Positions 5,645 to 10,349 of a stretch of DNA of 10,349 nucleotides are shown one piece after another. The position numbers and the translations under genes are program-made. Below the pieces are notes generated by a model that saw only the letters and a program-made list of their open reading frames with translations, was not told the DNA's origin and ran no database searches. The stretch's first letter is position 1. Every line of letters starts with the position of its first letter. This DNA comes from Alphaproteobacteria bacterium (GTDB taxonomy: Bacteria > Pseudomonadota > Alphaproteobacteria > Rhizobiales > Devosiaceae), in the NCBI GenBank assembly GCA_013152625.1, contig JAADFY010000010.1, positions 1 to 10,349 on the forward strand. Direction: 5' to 3'.

Positions 5645-6529
5645 TCAGGCGATGGTGATGCGGCGACGGTATTCGGAGGCCAGCCAGACCAAAATCGCAC
5701 CGATCACCAGGCCGATCAGCAGGTTGGGCACGTCGATTGAAGCGAGCGTGCCGCCAATCAGGTCGGCAGCTGAGGCGGGCTGAAGCGCGGTGACCTGATC
5801 GATGACCACCTTTTCATCGAGCAGGCCGGCAAACCGCCATTCGAGGAATTTTGAAATGGTCATTGTGCCCCGTGTGCCGCCCAGTGTGGCAGCGGCTTCG
5901 GCCAGCACCACCAGGGCGGGCACAAGTACCGAGAGGGGAATGGCCCAGCGCCCGACGACGGTGCCCAGCAACCCCACCCAGGCGAAAAACGGTGCGTACC
6001 AGGCCAATGTCAGGACCATGTAGACGATGCCGGCCAGGGAGATCTGGGCCCAGGAGGAGAGTACGGAGGCAAAGTCGGGGGTGATGGCCAGGCCGAGCCG
6101 GGCGGAAAAGGCCAGGGCGACAAAATAGGCGGCGATGCCGGTCACAACGGCCCAGGCGGCGACAAGGGCGGGAAATATGGTGGCGGCGGCTCCAATTTTT
6201 GCCCCCAGTACTTTCAGATCACTCTGGGGCATGGACTTCCAGAACAGCAATGCGTTGTTGCGCCGGTCGGCATTAAAGGCGTCGGCGATATAAAAGGTGA
6301 GCACGATGAGCAAATAGGCCGTCCACATTCCGAAGGCGGCGAGAAAGACGGTGTCGAATATGTAAATGTTGGCCGGGATGGTCTCGCCGGGTTGCAGGCT
6401 CAGGTCGTTGGCGAAAAAGCCATAGGTAATCAGGGCCAGGGCGGCGACAATTATGATGCCGGGTACAATAAGAAAAGCGATACGGTGTTCGATATACTCG
6501 CGCCGTATCAGGGAAATGTAGGCGCTCAT
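5645..6529 (-). CDS. ABC-2 type transporter permease
   Basis: A 294-residue inner-membrane protein and the third gene of the GntR-ABC-permease operon. Hydrophobic segments are visible at about 18-39, 56-81, 112-141, 160-180, 182-211 and 268-286, consistent with six helices. Between the second and third lies DAFNADRRNNALLFWKSM, then PQSD (83-104), the cytoplasmic loop typical of ABC-2 permeases paired with YtrB-like ATPases. Its ATG overlaps the stop of the ATPase gene by ATGA (6526-6529), so the two subunits are made together and probably form the transporter. Direction is most likely export or a membrane-remodelling role, as in related GntR-controlled systems. The substrate cannot be read from the sequence. 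Confidence 0.9.
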   Translation of the reverse strand: MSAYISLIRREYIEHRIAFLIVPGIIIVAALALITYGFFANDLSLQPGETIPANIYIFDTVFLAAFGMWTAYLLIVLTFYIADAFNADRRNNALLFWKSMPQSDLKVLGAKIGAAATIFPALVAAWAVVTGIAAYFVALAFSARLGLAITPDFASVLSSWAQISLAGIVYMVLTLAWYAPFFAWVGLLGTVVGRWAIPLSVLVPALVVLAEAAATLGGTRGTMTISKFLEWRFAGLLDEKVVIDQVTALQPASAADLIGGTLASIDVPNLLIGLVIGAILVWLASEYRRRITIA

Positions 6530-7404
6530 TGATCGTCTCCGGCGTTAAGGGTTTTGCGCTGCATGAGGGCAACAAACAGGTCTGAAATCGAGGGGATGGA
6601 AACGGTGCCCAGGGCCTCGAGTTTTGTGCTGTCGGCGCCATCGAAAATCATGACCGGCTGGCCAAAATGGGTGTCGGCATAAATCGGGCCAAGGGCTGTG
6701 GCCGCCTCGGTGTTGCCGCTGGCAACGCCGAGCTGGGCAAAACGGGGGGCGATTTCATCGGTGGGCAAATCCAGTACCAGATGCCCATCGCGGATAAACA
6801 TGATGTCGGTGAGCAAAAACTCGATTTCATCGACCTGATGGGTGGTAATGATGATGGTGCGCTCATCGGACATGTAGTCTTCGATCAAACGGCGGTAAAA
6901 ACGTTTGCGGTAGGTGATGTCGAGGCCGAGGGTGGGCTCGTCGAGAACGAGAAGGCGGGCATCGATAGCCATGACCAGCGCCAGGTGAAGTTGAGCGACC
7001 ATCCCCTTCGATAGAATTTTAATCTTAGCGTCAGGACGTATATCGGTTCCCTGGAGGAATACATTTGCCTTGCTCCTTGAAAAACGAGGGTGAATGCCCT
7101 CGACAAGATCGAACAGTTCGCGCACCCGCAAAAATCGGGGCAATGAGGCGACGTCGGAAATAAAGGCCACGTCGTTCATCAGCCGGGCCCGGTTGGCGTA
7201 GGGATCAAGGCCGAGAACCTGAAGCGAACCTTCCGCGCGGGTTAAACCCAACAAGGCGTTAAGCGCTGTGGTCTTGCCGGCGCCGTTATGGCCCACCAAC
7301 CCGCAAATCCGGCCGGGTTGGATGGTAAAATCGAGCCCGTGCAGAACCCGGGTCCGGCCAAAATTCTTGACCAGGCCGGTTGCATGAACAATTGGTGCGG
7401 TCAT
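6526..7404 (-). CDS. ABC transporter ATP-binding protein, YtrB-like
   Basis: A 292-residue nucleotide-binding subunit that would power the adjacent permease. Walker A is GHNGAGKT (38-45), Walker B LLVLDEPT (151-158), the D-loop GLD (160-162), and the switch histidine H189 in TTHQVDE. Two motifs depart from the usual form: the signature reads LSKGM (131-135) instead of LSGGQ, and the Q-loop region reads FISDVASLP (81-89) with no glutamine at the expected place. From memory, LSKGM-like signatures are found in ATPases encoded beside YtrA-type GntR repressors, so this is probably a subfamily trait. About 60 residues follow the core domain. The gene overlaps its neighbours on both sides by ATGA. 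Confidence 0.94.
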   Translation of the reverse strand: MTAPIVHATGLVKNFGRTRVLHGLDFTIQPGRICGLVGHNGAGKTTALNALLGLTRAEGSLQVLGLDPYANRARLMNDVAFISDVASLPRFLRVRELFDLVEGIHPRFSRSKANVFLQGTDIRPDAKIKILSKGMVAQLHLALVMAIDARLLVLDEPTLGLDITYRKRFYRRLIEDYMSDERTIIITTHQVDEIEFLLTDIMFIRDGHLVLDLPTDEIAPRFAQLGVASGNTEAATALGPIYADTHFGQPVMIFDGADSTKLEALGTVSIPSISDLFVALMQRKTLNAGDDQ

Positions 7405-7772
7405 TTTTGTTTCCCAGTTCTAATAAGGTCGTTGATATCGAGATCGAGCGCCTTGATGCGGGCGGCAACGGGCGGCCAGTCGTTGGCCAGAAATTCTTCT
7501 CGTTCATGGGCAAGCAGCGTTGCGCTGGCCCCCGGCTTTACGAACATGCCCAGCCCCCGGCGCTTTTCGACGATGCCAAGATCGACCAGGGACTGATAGG
7601 CTCTGGTGACCGTTAGCGGGTTTACCGAAAGGTCGGTGGCCGCCTGCCGTACCGAAGGAATTGCATCACCCTCCTTGATTTCGTCAGCCAGAATACGGGC
7701 GATCAGGCGCTGCCTGATCTGGATAAAAATCGGTTGGGTATTGTTCCAGTTCGTATTTTGCCAGCTTGTCAT
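7401..7772 (-). CDS. YtrA-type GntR family transcriptional repressor
   Basis: A 123-residue regulator, the first gene of the operon, expected to repress its own ABC transporter. The winged helix-turn-helix covers about 12-80: QPIFIQIRQRLIARILADEI (13-32), then IPSVRQAATDLSVNPLTVTR (38-57), AYQSLVDLGIVEKRRGLGMF (58-77). Only about 43 residues follow, the short C-terminal tail that marks the YtrA subfamily; there is no large effector-binding domain. I chose the ATG at 7772. An in-frame ATG at 7820 adds 16 residues before the domain, and the candidate transcription start falls almost on it, which would make that form leaderless. Family members respond to cell-wall or drug stress, but the inducer here is unknown. 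Confidence 0.91.
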   Translation of the reverse strand: MTSWQNTNWNNTQPIFIQIRQRLIARILADEIKEGDAIPSVRQAATDLSVNPLTVTRAYQSLVDLGIVEKRRGLGMFVKPGASATLLAHEREEFLANDWPPVAARIKALDLDINDLIRTGKQK

Positions 7773-7822
7773 GTGCGGTCCGGGTTGGGCCTTCTTGCAG
7801 AAATGCAGGCCATGAAACATAG

Positions 7823-7859
7823 TGTGCTAGTTATGTAGTGCACCAGTGCAGATTGTCAA
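7823..7859 (-). promoter_or_regulatory. gntR operon promoter with embedded operator palindrome
   Basis: On the minus strand a perfect -35 TTGACA (7859-7854) is followed after 18 bases by CATAAC (7835-7830). The spacer contains the palindrome TGCAC-CA-GTGCA (7839-7850, plus-strand reading). A related, imperfect inverted repeat, GTGTGCTA/TAGTGCAC, spans the -10 (7822-7843). AGTG(C/T)(A/G)C-like elements thus occur three times. Placement over the RNA polymerase site fits repression by the first gene's product, as in other YtrA-type operons. The match between this operator and this protein is inferred. Confidence 0.6.
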
Positions 7860-7926
7860 GCGGCTCGGGGAAAAATGTTCGTCTTTCACAAAAGCGGGTA
7901 ACCGGGGGCCAACCGGTGCCCAAGTA

Positions 7927-7955
7927 TTGACTTCGGGCCCCCACCGCCCTAGACA
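7927..7955 (+). promoter_or_regulatory. rpsD promoter with GC-rich discriminator
   Basis: TTGACT (7927-7932) and TAGACA (7950-7955) are separated by 17 bases. The next bases, TCGCGCC, form a GC-rich discriminator of the kind seen at ribosomal promoters under stringent (ppGpp) control. Transcription would begin near 7962, giving a leader of about 165 bases before rpsD. The -35 is strong and the -10 partial. Confidence 0.55.
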
Positions 7956-7961
7956 TCGCGC

Positions 7962-8129
7962 CAGCCGAAGGGGATATTTTTCTCTGCGGCGAGCACCCGA
8001 GACCGTCGGTTTGCCTTTCGTCCGGTTTTACCCGGACACAGGCGTTTTTCGCACCGGTCTGTCGGTTCGGCCAACTGCCGGGCAGAGGAGGGCGCGTTTG
8101 TCTTTGATTTCGCAGCAAAAGGACACGCG
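7962..8129 (+). ncRNA. Structured rpsD mRNA leader, candidate S4 autoregulatory element
   Basis: The leader has no ORF but several compatible stems: an outer AGACCG/CGGTCT (8000-8005 with 8055-8060) enclosing a perfect GTCCGG-TTTTAC-CCGGAC hairpin (8020-8037), then a small CTGC-CGG-GCAG hairpin (8075-8085). GTCGGTT occurs twice (8005-8011, 8061-8067). S4 represses its own message through leader RNA structure in gammaproteobacteria and Firmicutes, but those elements differ and I cannot match this one to a known family. The ribosome-binding site AAAAGGA (8117-8123) lies just beyond the stems. Confidence 0.35.
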
Positions 8130-8747
8130 ATGACAAAACGTATCAGTGCAAAGCACAAGATCGATCGCCGCTTGGGCGAGAATATCTGGGGACGGCCGAA
8201 AAGCCCGTTCAACCGGCGCGAATATGGCCCCGGCCAGCACGGCCAGCGGCGCAAAAGCAAAATATCCGATTATGGATTGCAGTTGCGGGCCAAGCAGAAA
8301 CTCAAAGGTTATTACGGCTCGATCACCGAAAAGCAGTTCAAGGGCATTTATCGCGAAGCCACGCGGCAGCGCGGGGATACGGGCGAAAAGCTGATTGGTC
8401 TTCTTGAAAGCCGTCTTGATGCCATCGTTTACCGGGCCAAGTTCGTGCCGACGGTTTTTGCCGCCCGCCAGTTCGTCAATCATGGACATGTGCTGGTGAA
8501 TGGCAAGCGGGTCAATATTCCCTCGTACCGGTGCGAGGCCGGGGACGTGATCGAAGTGCGCGAGAAATCGAAACAGCTCATTTGTGTGCTGGAGGCCAAC
8601 CAACTGCCCGAGCGCGATGTGCCCGAGTATGTGGATGCCGACCATTCACGGATGGTGGCCCATTATGTGCGCGTGCCCGCCCTTTCCGACGTGCCCTATC
8701 CGGTACGCATGGAGCCCAATCTGGTGGTGGAATTTTACTCCAGATAA
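8130..8747 (+). CDS. rpsD: 30S ribosomal protein S4
   Basis: A 205-residue S4, the full family length. It binds the 5' domain of 16S rRNA early in 30S assembly and helps maintain decoding accuracy. The N-terminal part (1-45) is the usual basic segment, with NRREYGPGQHGQRRKSKISD at 28-47. It lacks the zinc-type four-cysteine cluster found in some S4 proteins. The S4 RNA-binding domain covers about 94-157, with SRLDAIVYRAKFVPTVFAAR (94-113), then QFVNHGHVLVNGKRVNIPSY (114-133). AAAAGGA six bases before the ATG supports the start. The gene stands alone with its own promoter, leader and terminator, not in the alpha operon, as is usual in alphaproteobacteria. Confidence 0.98.
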   Translation: MTKRISAKHKIDRRLGENIWGRPKSPFNRREYGPGQHGQRRKSKISDYGLQLRAKQKLKGYYGSITEKQFKGIYREATRQRGDTGEKLIGLLESRLDAIVYRAKFVPTVFAARQFVNHGHVLVNGKRVNIPSYRCEAGDVIEVREKSKQLICVLEANQLPERDVPEYVDADHSRMVAHYVRVPALSDVPYPVRMEPNLVVEFYSR

Positions 8748-8771
8748 GCGCCGGTTATTCTGTGATTCTGT

Positions 8772-8802
8772 ACGGGGCGGCCTTGGGGGCGGCCCCGTTT
8801 TT
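8772..8802 (+). terminator. Strong intrinsic terminator after rpsD
   Basis: ACGGGGC (8772-8778) pairs with GCCCCGT (8792-8798); after one G-G mismatch, GCC (8780-8782) pairs with GGC (8788-8790) around a five-base loop. A run of five T (8798-8802) follows. It lies 24 bases after the rpsD stop. Confidence 0.88.
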
Positions 8803-8938
8803 GCATCAAACAGGCGCATCCCGGTTGAACACACAATAATGAGACCGGGGTGACAAAACCTGCGCTATAGTGAACTCTCGGTGTTTGAACCGAATTTGCC
8901 ATCAGCAGAGCCGGTTGGACCGGTACAAGGTGCTTGAA
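8803..8938 (+). promoter_or_regulatory. Upstream region of the bacA-like gene, possible -10 element
   Basis: TATAGT at 8866-8871 is a good -10 candidate and would place the start near 8878 with a leader of about 60 bases. No acceptable -35 is present 16 to 18 bases upstream, so the promoter may depend on an activator. ACAAGG (8925-8930) eight bases before the ATG is the ribosome-binding site. Nothing else is evident here. Confidence 0.3.
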
Positions 8939-10009
8939 ATGATCAAGGCATATTTTCAAAACAGGAAATGGACGATATGGGCCTGGGGCGGTGGTTTTGC
9001 CCTGTTCCTGGTGATCTGGACCCAGGTGGAAATGTCGGTGCTGCTCAACACGTGGTACCGGGATTTTTATGACCTTCTGCAAAACGCCGCCGAGCGGGAT
9101 GTGGCAGAGTTCTGGGATTCCATTTTTGCCATGAGGTTCGAGTGGGGGACGTTCTTTTATGTCATTCCCCTGCCCCTGCCGCGCACTTTCATGTGGATTG
9201 CGCTGCCGGTGGTTCTGACCGGTACGGCGGGCAGTTTTCTGGTGCGCCACTATGGCTTTCGCTGGCGCCAGGCGATTACCGAGGATTACATTCCGCGCTG
9301 GCGTAACGTCGAGCAGGAAATCGAAGGCGCCTCCCAGCGTATTCAGGAAGATGCCAACCGGTTTGCCCGGATCGTTGAAAGCCTTGGGTTGCAGGTACTG
9401 CGGGCTGTGCTCACGCTGATCGCGTTCCTGCCAATTCTGTGGACGTTAAGCGGCGATGTGGATTTGCCCATTATTCGCGACATTCCCGGCTCGCTGGTCT
9501 GGGCGGCCTTGATCGTCACCGTGGGCGGCATGACAATTTCGTGGTTCGTGGGGTATTTTCTGCCCGGCCTTGAGTATAACAACCAGAAGGTCGAGGCGGC
9601 CTTCCGCAAAGAACTGGTGCTGGGCGAAGACGACAAGTTCAACCACGCCCAGCCGGAAAACCTGTTCCAACTGTTCACCGGCTTGCGGTTCAACTATTTC
9701 CGCCTTTATCTGCATTACGGATATTTCGATCTCTGGTCGAACATGTACGGGCAGATTACCGCGCTGACACCGCTTTTGATGATCGGACCGGCCATGTTTA
9801 CCGGCGCCGTGTCGGTGGGGCTGTTGTTCCAGGTCACCAATGCCTATGGCCGGGTGGATGGGTCGTTCTCGATCATTTTGGACAACTGGACGACACTGAC
9901 CGAGTTGCGTTCGATCTGGAAACGGCTGCACGAGTTCGAAGCCAACCTCGACAAATACAATACCGGCCACGATGTGGGCATCGCTCCAGAGGCGGCGCCG
10001 GCCGAGTAG
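8939..10009 (+). CDS. SbmA/BacA-family peptide transporter
   Basis: A 356-residue inner-membrane protein of the SbmA/BacA family. Characterised members use the proton gradient to import antimicrobial peptides, peptide antibiotics and, in rhizobia, host NCR peptides. The core hallmarks are present: NTWYRDFYDLLQ (37-48), RHYGFRWR (103-110), IEGASQRIQEDANRFA (128-143), LPGLEYNNQKVEAAFRKELV (208-227) with GEDD (229-232), NYFRLYLHYGYFD (252-264) and DNWTTLTELRSIWKRLHEFE (315-334). The acidic residues of these motifs, thought to carry protons in SbmA, are kept. It is shorter than E. coli SbmA (about 406): alignment from memory suggests the first 70 or so residues, with SbmA's first two membrane segments, are absent. 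I chose the ATG at 8939 for its Shine-Dalgarno; a GTG at 8870 would add 23 non-hydrophobic residues. Confidence 0.88.
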   Translation: MIKAYFQNRKWTIWAWGGGFALFLVIWTQVEMSVLLNTWYRDFYDLLQNAAERDVAEFWDSIFAMRFEWGTFFYVIPLPLPRTFMWIALPVVLTGTAGSFLVRHYGFRWRQAITEDYIPRWRNVEQEIEGASQRIQEDANRFARIVESLGLQVLRAVLTLIAFLPILWTLSGDVDLPIIRDIPGSLVWAALIVTVGGMTISWFVGYFLPGLEYNNQKVEAAFRKELVLGEDDKFNHAQPENLFQLFTGLRFNYFRLYLHYGYFDLWSNMYGQITALTPLLMIGPAMFTGAVSVGLLFQVTNAYGRVDGSFSIILDNWTTLTELRSIWKRLHEFEANLDKYNTGHDVGIAPEAAPAE

Positions 10010-10032
10010 CCAGGTTTTAACGCATTTTTTCA

Positions 10033-10063
10033 GGCCGGGTCATTTATGGCCCGGTCTTTTTTT
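10033..10063 (+). terminator. Strong intrinsic terminator after the bacA-like gene
   Basis: GGCCGGGTCA (10033-10042) pairs with TGGCCCGGTC (10047-10056) through ten base pairs including G-U pairs, closed by a TTTA loop. Seven T (10057-10063) follow directly. It lies 23 bases after the stop. Confidence 0.92.
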
Positions 10064-10080
10064 GCAACTTAAGGTTTTTC

Positions 10081-10099
10081 TCTCACGGGGCTCTTTTTT
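10081..10099 (+). repeat. Collapsed remnant of the 127-bp repeat unit
   Basis: TCTCACGGG matches the first bases of the full unit and GCTCTTTTTT its last bases, joined directly at shared G residues. It looks like a copy that lost nearly all of its interior, sitting at the head of the array. Confidence 0.6.
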
Positions 10100-10226
10100 G
10101 TCTCACGGGCCGTACCGCATGTGTCACGACGCGCTAATACCGCGCTGTTACACATGCTGGGCTTTTCCTGTCCTCGCGCCGGACGGGCTACGACGTGCGG
10201 GTTCTTTAATGGCGGCTCTTTTTTTT
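10100..10226 (+). repeat. 127-bp tandem repeat, unit 1
   Basis: A complete unit from GTCTCACGGGCCG to the T-run ending at 10226. It holds two hairpins. The first (10117-10157) has arms GCATGTGT and ACACATGC, an inner AC/GT and CGCG/CGCG extension, and a seven-base loop CTAATAC. The second (10167-10187) is CCTGTCC-TCGCGCC-GGACGGG, seven pairs including one G-U. The unit ends in eight T; the stretch just before the array has six. The period is not a multiple of three, so one frame cannot run through successive copies with the same protein, which argues against coding. Confidence 0.95.
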
Positions 10227-10349
10227 GTCTCACGGGCCGTACCGCATGTGTCACGACGCGCTAATGCCGCGCTGTTACACATGCTGGGCTTTTCCTGTCC
10301 TCGCGCCGGACGGGCTACGACGTGCGGGTTCTTTAATGGCGGCTCTTTT
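10227..10349 (+). repeat. 127-bp tandem repeat, unit 2 (runs into the window edge)
   Basis: 123 bases that differ from unit 1 by a single substitution: A at 10139 becomes G at 10266, in the loop of the first hairpin, where it does not disturb pairing. The hairpins lie at 10244-10284 and 10294-10314. The window stops inside the closing T-run, so the array may continue and its copy number is unknown. Near identity means recent amplification or ongoing homogenisation. Confidence 0.95.

Noticed and set aside
10131..10142. CGCTAATACCGC resembling a 16S rRNA segment
   Set aside because: Only about 12 bases match, the surrounding sequence does not, and the second repeat unit has a changed base at this place.
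10069..10254. Minus-strand 61-codon frame through the repeat array
   Set aside because: It crosses a repeat whose 127-bp period shifts the reading frame, has no ribosome-binding site of note, and runs into the bacA-like terminator region.
10100..10349. CRISPR array
   Set aside because: Units are 127 bp, adjoin directly and have no unique spacers; no cas genes are in the window.

Overview
The window looks like a chromosomal segment of a GC-rich alphaproteobacterium, most likely of the Hyphomicrobiales (Rhizobiales). The reasons are the eukaryote-like homodimeric NADP isocitrate dehydrogenase, a stand-alone rpsD rather than one inside the alpha operon, and an SbmA/BacA-family peptide transporter. 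From memory, icd, a TrmJ-type RNA methyltransferase gene and rpsD lie near each other in several members of that order. The genus cannot be told from the sequence alone.

Layout. (1) 1-485, minus strand: 5' part of icd, cut by the window edge. (2) 628-3032, minus strand: five tightly packed small accessory genes, transcribed as GFA-family protein 2, GFA-family protein 1, TfoX N-domain protein, GNAT acetyltransferase, SAM methyltransferase. (3) 3177-3557, minus strand: a DoxX-like membrane protein, divergent from a LysR-type regulator (3801-4730, plus). (4) 4858-5634, plus strand: TrmJ-type tRNA 2'-O-methyltransferase, convergent with (5) a three-gene operon on the minus strand (7772 down to 5645): YtrA-type GntR repressor, ABC ATPase, ABC permease, joined by two ATGA overlaps. 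(6) 8130-8747, plus strand: rpsD with its own promoter, long leader and strong terminator. (7) 8939-10009, plus strand: SbmA/BacA-like transporter with a strong terminator. (8) 10081-10349: an array of 127-bp tandem repeats that runs to the window edge.

How the parts work together. Housekeeping genes (icd, trmJ, rpsD) alternate with accessory modules. The GntR-ABC-permease set reads as a self-regulated envelope-stress or drug-responsive exporter. The LysR/DoxX pair reads as a divergent regulator and target. The BacA-like protein imports peptides in its known relatives. The five-gene minus-strand cluster has no obvious shared pathway.

Most worth a second look: a six-codon leader ORF with a Shine-Dalgarno sequence that overlaps the LysR start by ATGA and lies inside a perfect 8-bp-stem hairpin holding both start codons; the 127-bp repeat array with two conserved hairpins per unit; the structured rpsD leader; a 32-bp near-palindrome inside the GNAT gene; and the palindrome within the gntR promoter. 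No clearly new defence or mobile system is visible.
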